From: CAIZGX01 sp044349305
Lineage (GTDB): Bacteria; Bacteroidota; Bacteroidia; Flavobacteriales_D; Sanyastnellaceae
Assembly: GCA_044349305.1 (NCBI GenBank)
Contig: JBIKRF010000015.1
Coordinates: forward strand, 1 to 35,546
Direction: 5' to 3'
Length of the DNA stretch: 35,546 nucleotides
The notes under the pieces were generated by a model. The model was not told the DNA's origin. It saw nothing but the letters and a program-made list of their open reading frames with translations, and ran no database searches. A program made the translations under genes and the position numbers. Each line of letters begins with the position of its first letter. Within the stretch, counting starts at the first letter, position 1. Below, piece after piece: positions 1 to 8,948 of the stretch.

Positions 1-1244
1 AACAAGATAAACACAGGCATGTTGTGTTCCATGGCATGCGCCAAAATTTGATCTTTCGAGAAGAAACCAGCGAATGGGAAAATACCTGCGATAGCGAGTG
101 TTCCAATTAAGAAGGTCTTCTGCGTTGTTGGCATGTATTTCTTCAATCCACCCATTCTGCGAATGTCTTGCTCTCCGCCCATTCCGTGAATAACAGAACC
201 TGAACCCAAGAACAACAAGGCTTTGAAGAAGGCGTGCGTAATTACGTGGAATACTGCAATGCTATGCGCTCCCATTCCCAGCGCTACGAACATGAATCCC
301 AATTGAGAAACAGTTGAGTAGGCCAATACTTTTTTAATGTCGTTTTGCGTAAGCGCAATGGTTGCTCCCATGAGCGCAGTGATAAGTCCAACGTACATAA
401 CTAGGTTAGACGCGGTGTGACTCATTTCGAACAAGTCTCCGTTACGCGCAACAAGGTAGATACCTGCAGTTACCATTGTTGCAGCGTGGATCAATGCAGA
501 AACTGGAGTAGGACCGGCCATTGCATCGGGTAACCACGTATGCAAAGGGAACTGTGCACTTTTCCCCATAGCTCCAATAAACAAGAAGATGGCAATGGTT
601 GTAAGCAATGAAGGAGACAAGGAAGCAATTTTTCCGTGGTTGAATAATTCAACGTAGTTCAATGTTCCGGTGTTGCTGAAGATTAAAATCATAGCGACAA
701 TTAATCCAAGGTCACCCACACGGTTCATGATGAAGGCTTTCTTCGCAGCTTCGTTGTTCGCGTGTTCTTTGTACCAGAATCCGATGAGCATGAACGAGCA
801 AACACCCACGCCTTCCCATCCAACGAACAACGTCACAAGACTGTCGCCCAAAACAAGAATAAGCATGAAGAAAACGAACAGGTTCAAATACGCGAAGAAG
901 CGATTGAATCCTTCGTCGTGACTCATATACCCCGAAGAGTAAATGTGAATAAGGAAACCAACTCCGGTAATGAAAAGGAGGTAGGTTGAAGAAAGTGAAT
1001 CTACCAAGAAGGCCAGATCAATGTGAAGACTTCCAGCATGAATCCATTCGAACACTTTCACGGTAACCGCTTGGTGTGAATGAAGCTGACTGTTGAAGAC
1101 AATTAACGAAACAACGAACGAAGCGAAGATGGCTCCAGAACCAATGATGGTAGTGAGTTGTTTCGAAGTGTTTTTCCCGAAGAAAACTTGATAAAGAAAT
1201 CCAACTAATGGGAAGAGCGGTACGAGTGTAATTAATTTTTCCAT
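1..1244 (-). CDS. nuoL: NADH-quinone oxidoreductase subunit L (partial, C-terminus beyond window)
   Basis: This is a proton-pumping membrane subunit of respiratory complex I. About 414 N-terminal residues are visible, starting MEKLITLVPLFPLVGFLY; the gene runs off the left edge. The frame is hydrophobic throughout, with many membrane segments. Antiporter-family hallmarks are present: GWEGVGVCSFMLIGFWY, then the MGKSAQFPLHTWLPDAMAGP region, then LIHAATMVTAGIYLVAR. The ATG at 1244 lies 3 bases after the nuoK stop, so the gene is the next member of the nuo operon. NuoL is usually about 600-630 residues, so roughly a third is missing. Identification is secure from family motifs and operon position. 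Confidence 0.97.
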   Translation of the reverse strand, partial: MEKLITLVPLFPLVGFLYQVFFGKNTSKQLTTIIGSGAIFASFVVSLIVFNSQLHSHQAVTVKVFEWIHAGSLHIDLAFLVDSLSSTYLLFITGVGFLIHIYSSGYMSHDEGFNRFFAYLNLFVFFMLILVLGDSLVTLFVGWEGVGVCSFMLIGFWYKEHANNEAAKKAFIMNRVGDLGLIVAMILIFSNTGTLNYVELFNHGKIASLSPSLLTTIAIFLFIGAMGKSAQFPLHTWLPDAMAGPTPVSALIHAATMVTAGIYLVARNGDLFEMSHTASNLVMYVGLITALMGATIALTQNDIKKVLAYSTVSQLGFMFVALGMGAHSIAVFHVITHAFFKALLFLGSGSVIHGMGGEQDIRRMGGLKKYMPTTQKTFLIGTLAIAGIFPFAGFFSKDQILAHAMEHNMPVFIL

Positions 1245-1247
1245 GGC

Positions 1248-1565
1248 TTATCCCTTCAAGTTGTTTAACGCGTCGGTGTCTGTTGTGTGCAAGTTGCGGT
1301 AAAGCATCATTAAGATGGCCAATCCAACGGCAACTTCCGCAGCAGCAACCACCATAATGAAGAATACGAATACTTGTCCTGATGTGTCGCCGTGCACTTT
1401 TGAAAATGCTACCAGTGCAATGTTCACTGCATTCAGCATAAGCTCAATGCACATGAACATAAGAATTGCGTTTCTGCGAAGCAGAACACCAAAAACACCT
1501 AGAGCGAATAAGGCAGTGCTTAGCCACAAATAATGCTGTATGGTAATGTTCGGAAGGATTTCCAT
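1248..1565 (-). CDS. nuoK: NADH-quinone oxidoreductase subunit K
   Basis: This is a small membrane subunit of complex I, 105 residues against a usual length near 100. It has three membrane helices. The middle and last helices carry the acidic residues expected for proton translocation: the CIELMLNAVNIALVAF stretch with its Glu, and AAAEVAVGLAILMMLYR. Its start lies 2 bases after the nuoJ stop and its stop lies 3 bases before nuoL, so translation is probably coupled. Identification rests on these motifs and on gene order. Confidence 0.97.
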   Translation of the reverse strand: MEILPNITIQHYLWLSTALFALGVFGVLLRRNAILMFMCIELMLNAVNIALVAFSKVHGDTSGQVFVFFIMVVAAAEVAVGLAILMMLYRNLHTTDTDALNNLKG

Positions 1566-1567
1566 AA

Positions 1568-2077
1568 TTACGATTTTGAAGTTTCTTTTTTAGATAAATA
1601 AACTGCGCCTACCATGGCTGCAAGGAATAGTACAGACGCCAATTCGAATGGAAGTAGGTAGTCTTTGTACAATACTTTTCCTAGGTTCTGAACCAATCCA
1701 GCATCGTCAGCCATTGGGGCTTTACCCATAACAATGGTAGACTTCGAGATTAACGAAACCAAGATGAGCATGATGCTGCACGATGAAACCACCGCGGCAA
1801 TCTTCACCCAAGATTTTGTTTTCTCTTCTTGCTCTTCGTTCAGGTTTAACATCATAATTACGTAGAGGAACAATACCATGATGGCTCCTGCGTATACAAT
1901 GATGTGAACCGCTGCAAGGAATTGCGCGTTCATTAAAAAGTAATGTCCTGCAATGCTGAAAAACGTTACAATCAAGTAAAGGACACTGTGCACTGGATTC
2001 CTGCTCAAAATAACAGCGAGACCGCTGAAGATGGCCAAGAATGACAGAAAGTAAAAAGCAATTTCAGTTAAGCTCAT
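1568..2077 (-). CDS. nuoJ: NADH-quinone oxidoreductase subunit J
   Basis: This is a membrane subunit of complex I, 169 residues with about five membrane segments. The conserved segment HYFLMNAQFLAAVHIIVYAGAIMVLFLYVIMMLNL is seen at about residues 45-79 (described here by its parts: HYFLMNAQFLAA, then IVYAGAIMVLFLYVIMMLNL). This includes the glycine-containing helix known to form a pi-bulge in the family. The start codon overlaps the nuoI stop by 4 bases (ATGA type), indicating coupled translation within the nuo operon. The C-terminus is a short hydrophilic lysine-rich tail. Confidence 0.96.
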   Translation of the reverse strand: MSLTEIAFYFLSFLAIFSGLAVILSRNPVHSVLYLIVTFFSIAGHYFLMNAQFLAAVHIIVYAGAIMVLFLYVIMMLNLNEEQEEKTKSWVKIAAVVSSCSIMLILVSLISKSTIVMGKAPMADDAGLVQNLGKVLYKDYLLPFELASVLFLAAMVGAVYLSKKETSKS

Positions 2078-2664
2078 TGTTTTAAACGGTCTTGAAAGGT
2101 TTGGTTATGCGCGTGTTTTTTATCTTGTTTGAAAGACAATACATTGGGTGTTTGACGCTTCGTAACATCTACACGTTCGTTTACGTCTTCCACCAATATA
2201 CTTTTTCCAAACACTTCTTCTCCGCGAGTGAATGAACTTGGAACAATGCGATCGGTAAGGAAGATGGCCTCTTTCGGACAAGCTTCTTCACACAAACCAC
2301 AGAAGATGCAACGCAACATGTTGATCTCGTAAATCTTCGCGTACTTCTCTTCGCGGTACAACGATTCTTCTCCTTTGTTGCGTTCAGCTGCTTCCATAGT
2401 AATGGCTTCAGCCGGACAAGCAACAGCGCAAAGTCCGCATGCCGTGCAGCGTTCAGCACCTGCTTCGTCGCGCTTCAACACGTGTTGTCCGCGATAAACA
2501 GGAGCAATCTCTCTGGTTTGCTCAGGGTATTTAATGGTTGCCTTACGCTTAAATAAGTGGCTAAGCGTGATTGCCATTCCTTTGAAGATTGCAGGTAAAT
2601 ACAAGCTCTCCATTAAGGTTAGTTCCTTCTTGGCAACAACTTTTGAACGGTTAGTTAAACTCAT
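2074..2664 (-). CDS. nuoI: NADH-quinone oxidoreductase subunit I (8Fe ferredoxin-like)
   Basis: This is a peripheral-arm subunit carrying clusters N6a and N6b, which pass electrons to NuoB. Two complete C-x2-C-x2-C-x3-CP motifs are visible: Cys73, 76, 79, 83 (CTACGLCAVACP) and Cys119, 122, 125, 129 (CIFCGLCEEACP). An N-terminal amphipathic stretch, residues about 15-40, precedes the ferredoxin fold and would sit at the membrane surface. The length is 196 residues, slightly longer than E. coli NuoI (180), with the excess in a charged C-terminal tail rich in Lys and His. It lies between nuoH and nuoJ and overlaps nuoJ by 4 bases. Confidence 0.97.
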   Translation of the reverse strand: MSLTNRSKVVAKKELTLMESLYLPAIFKGMAITLSHLFKRKATIKYPEQTREIAPVYRGQHVLKRDEAGAERCTACGLCAVACPAEAITMEAAERNKGEESLYREEKYAKIYEINMLRCIFCGLCEEACPKEAIFLTDRIVPSSFTRGEEVFGKSILVEDVNERVDVTKRQTPNVLSFKQDKKHAHNQTFQDRLKQ

Positions 2665-2676
2665 GGTGTTGTTGTT

Positions 2677-3705
2677 TTACAGTTTGCCAGTGAAATACAT
2701 CACAAGGCCAGTAATGAAAATGTTGAAAATAGCGAGAGGCAATAACACCTTCCATCCTAGGTTCATCAATTGGTCATAACGGAAACGTGGAAGTGTCCAA
2801 CGAACCCACATGAAGATAAAGATGAAGATTAAAATCTTGCCCAAGAATACCGCTGTTTGAATAGCAGAAAGAAGATTTCCTTCCAATCCTAATTCATGTT
2901 GAAATGGGAAGTTATATCCACCGAAGTACAACGAAGCCATCACTGCTGAAGAGATGAACATATTGATGTATTCAGCGAAAAGGAAGAAGCCTAATTTCAT
3001 AGAACTGTACTCGGTGTGGAAACCACCAACCAATTCCGATTCACTTTCTGGTAAATCGAATGGTGCGCGGTTTGTTTCGGCGAATGCACAGATGATGAAG
3101 ATCAAAAATCCAAGCGGCTGATAAACGATGTAAGCGTAGTCTGCATCTTGTTGCGCAACAATTTCACCCAAGTTCAAGGTGCCTGTGAGCATAACCAATG
3201 CGATAAGCGCAAGACCCATGGCTACTTCGTAAGAGATCATTTGTGAAGAAGCACGAAGCGCACCGAGTAATGCGAACTTGTTGTTCGAACTCCATCCGCC
3301 AATCATGATTCCATACACACCAATAGAGATAACACCAAGCAAATACAGAAGTCCAATGTTAATGTCGGCAATTTGCATTGGGAAGTAGGTACCATCGATT
3401 GTGAATCCTGCTCCCCATGGAATAACCGCTCCGGTCATACATGCGGTAAGCATGAAGAATGATGGGCCTAAAATGAACAACCATTTATTCGAATGGGTTG
3501 GAATCATTTCTTCTTTGAAAAGCATTTTCAATCCGTCTGCAATCGGTTGCAACAATCCGAAAGGACCTGCACGGTTCGGACCTACGCGGTCTTGCAGCCA
3601 AGATGCCAACTTACGTTCTCCCCATGTCATGTAGGCTGCTGCGCCAAGCGTTACAGCGAACACGATCACACAAAGAATAATTTTATAGATAATAATCTGA
3701 TCCAT
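2677..3705 (-). CDS. nuoH: NADH-quinone oxidoreductase subunit H
   Basis: This is the membrane subunit forming the quinone-binding chamber with NuoB and NuoD. It is 342 residues, close to the usual 320-350, with about eight membrane helices. Family signatures visible include WGERKLASWLQDRVGPNRAG at about residues 28-47 and the acidic quinone-chamber loop AETNRAPFDLPESESELVGG at about residues 209-228. GWSSNNKFALLGALRASSQM is also typical. Its stop lies 12 bases before nuoI and its start 5 bases after nuoG. Confidence 0.98.
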   Translation of the reverse strand: MDQIIIYKIILCVIVFAVTLGAAAYMTWGERKLASWLQDRVGPNRAGPFGLLQPIADGLKMLFKEEMIPTHSNKWLFILGPSFFMLTACMTGAVIPWGAGFTIDGTYFPMQIADINIGLLYLLGVISIGVYGIMIGGWSSNNKFALLGALRASSQMISYEVAMGLALIALVMLTGTLNLGEIVAQQDADYAYIVYQPLGFLIFIICAFAETNRAPFDLPESESELVGGFHTEYSSMKLGFFLFAEYINMFISSAVMASLYFGGYNFPFQHELGLEGNLLSAIQTAVFLGKILIFIFIFMWVRWTLPRFRYDQLMNLGWKVLLPLAIFNIFITGLVMYFTGKL

Positions 3706-3710
3706 AGTCT

Positions 3711-4730
3711 TTATTTTTCTTCGTTGTTCGGATTTAATGCTCCTGTTCCTAAATCAACTTTGTCGCCGTGCGGCAATGATGCGCGTTGACGGTCGATAGA
3801 GGCTTTCAACAAGCGAAGGTTTTCATAGTGGTTCGCGCTAATTACAGAGTGACGGTCAACTTTCGTTGGTCCCTCAATAACCCAGTCGCTGGTTTTCTTG
3901 TGTTCGAAGCGACAGCTGTTGCAGATCCACTCTTCAGCTTCTCCGTAGGTGTCTTTGCGAGCGGTGACGCGAGCAACGTCTTCACCCTTGTACCACAAAC
4001 GAACTTTTCCAGTACACGTCGGACAATCGCGGTGCGCATCTACCGGCTTGGTATACCACACACGGCTTTTGAAACGGAAGGTCTTGTCGGTCAAGGCTCC
4101 AACCGGACATACATCGATCACGTTTCCAGAGAAATCGTTATCGATTGCTTTTTCAATGTAAGTTGAAATCTCTGCGGCATCGCCACGGTTGATGACACCG
4201 TGAACACGTCCGTCTGTGATCTGGTCAGCAACCTTCACGCAACGGAAGCACATGATGCAACGCGTCATGTGTAACTGAACTTTATCTCCGATATCAATCT
4301 TTTCGAATTCTCTTCTTGGGAATTCGTAACGCGTTTCTGCTTTTCCGTGCTCGTAAGCTAAATCTTGAAGGTGACACTCACCAGCCTGGTCGCAAACAGG
4401 GCAATCCAACGGGTGATTCAACAACAACATTTCAACGACACCTGCACGCGCTTCTAAAACTTCAGGTGAAGTAATGTTTAGCACTTCCATGCCATCCATA
4501 ACTGTTGTTCTGCATGAAGCAACAGGTTTAGGCATAGGGCGAGGGTCTTTTTCAGAACCCTTCGATACCTTCACCAAACAAGTACGGCAGTATCCACCGC
4601 TTGTTTTCAATTTGGAATAATAACACATCGCTGGCGGAACAATGTCTCCACCAATCATGCGTGCAGCCTGAAGAATGGTTGTGCCATCTGGCACTTCAAT
4701 TTCAATTCCGTCTATGGTAACTTTAGCCAT
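3711..4730 (-). CDS. nuoG: NADH-quinone oxidoreductase subunit G, short form lacking the molybdopterin-fold region
   Basis: This is an iron-sulfur subunit of the complex I peripheral arm. It is 339 residues, against about 680-910 for E. coli-type NuoG. Visible in order are a 2Fe-2S ferredoxin domain (Cys36, 48, 51, 73), the His-Cys3 4Fe-4S site (His106, Cys110, 113, 119), a second 4Fe-4S site (Cys158, 161, 164, 208), and a last pair of CxxC motifs (Cys236/239 and Cys270/273). The protein then ends, so the large molybdopterin-oxidoreductase-like domain is absent. From memory, short NuoG is common in Bacteroidota, so I read this as lineage-typical and not as a truncation. It sits between nuoF (16-base gap) and nuoH (5-base gap). 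Confidence 0.95.
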   Translation of the reverse strand: MAKVTIDGIEIEVPDGTTILQAARMIGGDIVPPAMCYYSKLKTSGGYCRTCLVKVSKGSEKDPRPMPKPVASCRTTVMDGMEVLNITSPEVLEARAGVVEMLLLNHPLDCPVCDQAGECHLQDLAYEHGKAETRYEFPRREFEKIDIGDKVQLHMTRCIMCFRCVKVADQITDGRVHGVINRGDAAEISTYIEKAIDNDFSGNVIDVCPVGALTDKTFRFKSRVWYTKPVDAHRDCPTCTGKVRLWYKGEDVARVTARKDTYGEAEEWICNSCRFEHKKTSDWVIEGPTKVDRHSVISANHYENLRLLKASIDRQRASLPHGDKVDLGTGALNPNNEEK

Positions 4731-4746
4731 AATAGTAGTTCTTCAA

Positions 4747-6096
4747 TTAGTTAATGGGAGCAGTAAGGTTGTTCAGTCTGTAATAGTGCTTCACGTCGTT
4801 TACGTGCTCGCCGTTGCGAATGAAATCTTCGAATTCTTTTCTGAAATGACGAATGGCAGCAGCCACTGGCCATGCAGCAGCTTCACCAAGCGGACAAATG
4901 GTTTTTCCTTCAATCTTCGATTGGATGTCCCAAAGCAAATCAACGTCTGCCAATGTTCCGTGTCCGTGAAGAATTTTGTGAAGGATCTTTTCCATCCATC
5001 CTGTTCCTTCACGACAAGGGCTGCACTGACCGCAGCTTTCGTGGTGATAGAAACGCGCGAAGGTGTATAGATTTTTTACAATGCTGGTGTCTTCGTCCAT
5101 AACAATGAATCCGCCTGAACCTAACATGGTTCCAGTTGCAAATCCGCCATCGCCAAGACTTTCGTATGACATTAAGCGAGGCTCACCTGCAGCGGTGTTC
5201 AAGATTAATTCAGTTGGAAGAATTGGAACGGAAGATCCACCGGCAACAACCGCTTTCAATTTTTTTCCGTTGCGAATTCCACCGCAATATTCATCTGAAT
5301 AAATAAACTCTTCAACCGGAACACCCAATTCAATTTCGTAAACACCAGGCTTGTTAATGTGACCAGATGCAGAAATCAATTTCGTTCCCTTGCTGTTTCC
5401 AACACCAATAGCAGCGTATGCGGCTCCACCTTCGTTCACAATAGGAACAACGGCAGCAATGGTTTCAACGTTGTTTACAACGGTAGGGCAACCGTACAAA
5501 CCAGCGATTGCTGGGAACGGTGGTTTAATGCGAGGATTTCCTCTTTTTCCTTCAAGTGATTCAAGCAACGCAGTCTCTTCTCCGCAGATGTATGCACCTG
5601 CTCCGATTTGAACATACAAGTCTAAATCGAATCCTGAATTTAATATGTTCTTTCCAAGAAGTCCAGCTGCGTAAGCTTCATCAATGGCTTGTTCTAAGAT
5701 GCGCGCAACGTAGAAATACTCGCCGCGAATGTAGATGTATGAAGTCTTTGCTCCGAGCGCGTAGCTCGACAAGATCATTCCTTCAATTAACAAGTGAGGA
5801 ATGCGCTCCATGAGGTAACGGTCTTTGAACGTTCCTGGCTCAGATTCGTCGGCGTTACACACAACGTATCTCGGAACTCCTTCAGGTTTTGCAAGGAAGC
5901 TCCATTTCATTCCTGTTGGAAATCCTGCACCACCACGTCCGCGCAACCCCGAAGTTTTCACTTCTTCAACAATCTGCTCTGGGGTCATAGACTTCAATGC
6001 TTTTTCAAGAGAAGCATATCCGCCGTGTTTGCGATAGGTATCGAGGAAACGTATTCCTTCAACATGATCGTTCGCTAAAAGTATTTTCTTTCCCAT
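4747..6096 (-). CDS. nuoF: NADH-quinone oxidoreductase subunit F (NADH- and FMN-binding)
   Basis: This is the subunit where NADH is oxidised, holding FMN and cluster N3. It is 449 residues, the normal length. The glycine-rich nucleotide site GRGGAGFPTGMKWSF is at residues 53-67, with NADESEPGTFKDR at about 81-93 and GAGAYICGEETALLESLEG at about 165-183. N3 ligands are Cys355, 358 and 361 (SCGQCSPCREG) and Cys401 (TICPLGEAAAWP). The start is 3 bases after the nuoE stop, consistent with coupled synthesis of the E-F flavoprotein pair. Confidence 0.98.
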   Translation of the reverse strand: MGKKILLANDHVEGIRFLDTYRKHGGYASLEKALKSMTPEQIVEEVKTSGLRGRGGAGFPTGMKWSFLAKPEGVPRYVVCNADESEPGTFKDRYLMERIPHLLIEGMILSSYALGAKTSYIYIRGEYFYVARILEQAIDEAYAAGLLGKNILNSGFDLDLYVQIGAGAYICGEETALLESLEGKRGNPRIKPPFPAIAGLYGCPTVVNNVETIAAVVPIVNEGGAAYAAIGVGNSKGTKLISASGHINKPGVYEIELGVPVEEFIYSDEYCGGIRNGKKLKAVVAGGSSVPILPTELILNTAAGEPRLMSYESLGDGGFATGTMLGSGGFIVMDEDTSIVKNLYTFARFYHHESCGQCSPCREGTGWMEKILHKILHGHGTLADVDLLWDIQSKIEGKTICPLGEAAAWPVAAAIRHFRKEFEDFIRNGEHVNDVKHYYRLNNLTAPIN

Positions 6097-6099
6097 GGC

Positions 6100-6645
6100 T
6101 TAGTCTATGTTAACGGGATTATCATTCGTGTAAACGCGCGCCTTGCCTTCAGCACGAAGCGATTCAACCAATTTATCGGTTTTCTCTAACGTTAGGTTTT
6201 CGTAGTAGTCACCTCCGCACTGAAGCATTGGCGCTGTTCCGCAAGAACCCAAACACTCAACGGTTTTCAATGTGAACATGCCGTCTGCAGTGGTTTGACC
6301 TTCTTTTATACCTAGTTTCTTTTCAAGGTGACGAACAATGTCTTCCGCACCGTTCAACCAACAGCTGCTTGTTCTGCACACTTCAAGCGTACATTTTCCA
6401 ACAGGCTTCAAATTGAACATGGAGTAGAACGAAGCCACTTCATATGCTTCAATCGGTTGAATCGAAAGGAATTCAGCTACGCAATCCATTGCAGGAACAC
6501 TTAACCATCCGTCGAATTCAGCTTGCGCCAAATGAAGCAAAGGAATCAATGCCGACTTGTGTCGACCTTCAGGATAACGTGCAACAATTTTCTTAGCAAT
6601 TGCCGCTGTCTCGTCACTGAATTTTAAAATTGTTTTTTCTGACAT
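6100..6645 (-). CDS. nuoE: NADH-quinone oxidoreductase subunit E (2Fe-2S thioredoxin-like)
   Basis: This is the partner of NuoF, carrying the off-path cluster N1a. It is 181 residues. The four 2Fe-2S ligands are in the expected C-x4-C and C-x3-C arrangement: Cys90 and Cys95 (CRTSSCWL), Cys131 and Cys135 (CLGSCGTAP). The N-terminal helical half, residues about 10-75, contains the family pattern RYPEGRHKSALIPLLHLAQ. The gene lies 13 bases after nuoD and 3 bases before nuoF. Confidence 0.97.
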   Translation of the reverse strand: MSEKTILKFSDETAAIAKKIVARYPEGRHKSALIPLLHLAQAEFDGWLSVPAMDCVAEFLSIQPIEAYEVASFYSMFNLKPVGKCTLEVCRTSSCWLNGAEDIVRHLEKKLGIKEGQTTADGMFTLKTVECLGSCGTAPMLQCGGDYYENLTLEKTDKLVESLRAEGKARVYTNDNPVNID

Positions 6646-6658
6646 ATCGTCTAAAAAT

Positions 6659-7861
6659 TTATGCGTCTAATTCTCCAGCAATAACGTTCATGCTAGACAT
6701 CGTAAGAATAGCATCGCTTAACATGCCACCAGAAATCATTTCCGGGTAAGCTTGGTAGTAAATGAAGCAAGGTCTTCTGAAGTGCAAGCGATACGGTGTT
6801 CTTCCACCATCGCTCACCAAATAGAATCCTAATTCTCCGTTTCCACCTTCCACAGCGTGGTACACTTCACCAACAGGAATGTCTGTTTCACCCATCACAA
6901 TTTTGAAGTGATAGATTAACGCTTCCATGCTGCTGTACACCAACTCTTTTGCAGGAAGGTAAAACTCTGGAACGTCAGCGTGAATAGGTCCTGAAGGAAG
7001 TTTGTCTATGGCTTGTTGAATAATGCTCATACTTTCCCACATCTCTGCCATGCGCACAGCGTAGCGATCGTAGGTGTCTCCGGTTGTTCCAACTGGGACT
7101 GTAAATTCGAAGTCTTCGTAAGAACTGTATGGTGCAGCAACGCGAACATCGTAGTCAACACCTGCAGCACGAAGATTTGATCCCGTGAATCCGTAAGCCA
7201 ACGCACGCTCTGCAGTGATTGGTCCGCAGTTCACCGTTCTGTCAACGAAGATTCTGTTTCTTGTTACCAACGCATCGAACTCTTTCAATGCTTTCGGAAA
7301 CTCTTTCAAGAAGGCTGTTAATTTATTCCAAGCCTTTTCGTTGAAGTCCTTATCCATTCCACCAATACGACCAATGTTCGTGGTTAAACGAGCACCGCAT
7401 ATTTCTTCGAAAATTTCATAGATCTTTTCTCTCCATTGGAAGAGGTATAGGAATCCGGTCATTGCACCCGAGTCAACCGCAATAACGGTGTCGCATACAA
7501 TGTGATCGGCAATACGCGAAAGCTCCATGATGATCACACGCAAGTATTGCGCGCGCTTTGGGACTTCGCAGTTGATCAATTTCTCAACCGTCATGTGCCA
7601 TCCCATATTGTTGATAGGAGAGGAGCAGTAGTTCAGACGGTCGGTAATCGGAGTTATTTGAGCATACGGACGGTGTTCGGCCAATTTCTCAAAAGCTCTG
7701 TGAATGTATCCAACAGTAGGTTCTGCTTTCACAATCATTTCTCCGTCCATGGTTAAGACGTTCTGAAAGATACCGTGTGTTGCAGGGTGTGTAGGACCTA
7801 GGTTCAGGATTGAATAATCCTTTTCCGGATCGTTTGGGTTTATGATTGGAGTTGTACTCAT
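6659..7861 (-). CDS. nuoD: NADH-quinone oxidoreductase subunit D
   Basis: This is the 49-kDa-type subunit that forms the quinone-reduction site with NuoB. It contains LGPTHPATHGIFQNVLTMDGE near the N-terminus, GYIHRAFEKLAEHR, the DRLNYCSSPINN stretch, and ends with the conserved FPxxD-like replacement GELDA. I chose the ATG at 7861 (MSTTPIINPNDPEKDY), giving 400 residues. An in-frame ATG at 7876 would add five residues and overlap nuoC by 11 bases; it is possible but not needed. The catalytic His/Tyr region is intact as far as can be seen. Confidence 0.95.
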   Translation of the reverse strand: MSTTPIINPNDPEKDYSILNLGPTHPATHGIFQNVLTMDGEMIVKAEPTVGYIHRAFEKLAEHRPYAQITPITDRLNYCSSPINNMGWHMTVEKLINCEVPKRAQYLRVIIMELSRIADHIVCDTVIAVDSGAMTGFLYLFQWREKIYEIFEEICGARLTTNIGRIGGMDKDFNEKAWNKLTAFLKEFPKALKEFDALVTRNRIFVDRTVNCGPITAERALAYGFTGSNLRAAGVDYDVRVAAPYSSYEDFEFTVPVGTTGDTYDRYAVRMAEMWESMSIIQQAIDKLPSGPIHADVPEFYLPAKELVYSSMEALIYHFKIVMGETDIPVGEVYHAVEGGNGELGFYLVSDGGRTPYRLHFRRPCFIYYQAYPEMISGGMLSDAILTMSSMNVIAGELDA

Positions 7862-7865
7862 AGGA

Positions 7866-8381
7866 TTATCGCCCAAAATATTTATCTTGTTTATCGTCGC
7901 GTCCAGCGTCTTCCAACGGATACTCTTTGCGCATCGGGAAGTAGTTCATTTCATCCATGTTCAAGATTCTTCTTAAGTCTGGATGACCTTGGAATTGCAC
8001 GCCGAAGAAATCGAATTCTTGACGCTCCATCCAGTTCGCCGATGGCCAAAGAGAAACAAGTGAAGAAATTTTCAAATCAGATTTCGGGAAGAAGGTCTTC
8101 ACACGAATACGTGTATTCGCTTGCATGTTGTGCAAGTGGTAAACCATTCCGAACTCTTTGTCGCCTTGCTCTGGAAAGTGCATGGCGCAACATGTTGTCA
8201 AAAAACCGAATGAAAGTTCGGTCGACTCTTTGAAGTGTTTCATCACTTCAAGGATGTTTTCTTTTTTTACTTCGAAGCAAGGAAAGTCACGGTCTACGTA
8301 GCTTGTAACAATGCTTGAAGAAATATTTTCTGAATTCGATAAAACGAAATCGTGAAGTTCTTGGGTAGTCATGGCTGCCAT
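7866..8381 (-). CDS. nuoC: NADH-quinone oxidoreductase subunit C
   Basis: This is the 30-kDa-type subunit of the connecting module, 171 residues. The signature region is ERQEFDFFGVQFQGHPDLRR, followed by ILNMDEMNYFPMRKEYPL, which matches the family's conserved EREVxDMfGixFxGHPdLRRIL block with moderate changes. It is a stand-alone gene and not a nuoCD fusion. Its ATG overlaps the nuoB stop by one base (TAATG). The protein ends KYFGR. Confidence 0.95.
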   Translation of the reverse strand: MAAMTTQELHDFVLSNSENISSSIVTSYVDRDFPCFEVKKENILEVMKHFKESTELSFGFLTTCCAMHFPEQGDKEFGMVYHLHNMQANTRIRVKTFFPKSDLKISSLVSLWPSANWMERQEFDFFGVQFQGHPDLRRILNMDEMNYFPMRKEYPLEDAGRDDKQDKYFGR

Positions 8382-8926
8382 TATTCAATTCCGTATTGTG
8401 CCAAGCGGGCTTTGTATTCTTCTGAAGTTCTGCGGCTGCGACCTTCGTTCTTCGCGAGTTCTTGAATTTTCAAGATGCCGTCTAAGACTTGTTCTGGTCT
8501 TGGCGGACAGCCAGGAATGTAAACGTCAACCGGAATGATTCTGTCGATTCCTTGAAGAACGCTGTACGTGTCGAAGATTCCACCTGAAGAAGCGCAAGCG
8601 CCCATGCTCAACACCCATTTCGGTTCAGCCATTTGCTCGTACACTTGACGAAGGATAGGTCCCATCTTTTTCGAAATGGTTCCCATAACCATAAGCAAGT
8701 CTGCTTGTCTTGGTGAGAAGCTCAAACGCTCCGAACCAAAACGTGCAAGGTCGTAGTGAGAAGCCATGGTAGCCATGAACTCAATTCCGCAACATGAAGT
8801 TGCGAATGGCAAAGGCCAAAGTGAATTTGCTCTCGCCAATCCAACGGCTTTGTCTAACGATGTGGCGAAAAATCCTGCGCCTTCGTAACCGTCTGGCTTG
8901 TGGCTTGGATCAATGTTTACACTCAT
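8381..8926 (-). CDS. nuoB: NADH-quinone oxidoreductase subunit B
   Basis: This subunit carries terminal cluster N2, which reduces quinone. It is 181 residues. The tandem cysteine pair Cys45-Cys46 (ATSCCGIEFMA), Cys111 (MGACASSGGIFDTYS) and Cys140 (YIPGCPPRPEQVLDGI) supply the four ligands. The quinone-facing segment ADLLMVMGTISKKMGP is present. The gap to nuoA is 22 bases, the widest in the operon, and the stop overlaps the nuoC start. Confidence 0.98.
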   Translation of the reverse strand: MSVNIDPSHKPDGYEGAGFFATSLDKAVGLARANSLWPLPFATSCCGIEFMATMASHYDLARFGSERLSFSPRQADLLMVMGTISKKMGPILRQVYEQMAEPKWVLSMGACASSGGIFDTYSVLQGIDRIIPVDVYIPGCPPRPEQVLDGILKIQELAKNEGRSRRTSEEYKARLAQYGIE

Positions 8927-8948
8927 TTCTGTTGTATTAAAAGTTTTT

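Noticed and set aside
1315..8233. Many plus-strand open frames inside the nuo operon
   Set aside because: They are antisense to clearly conserved nuo genes and their peptides have no family features.
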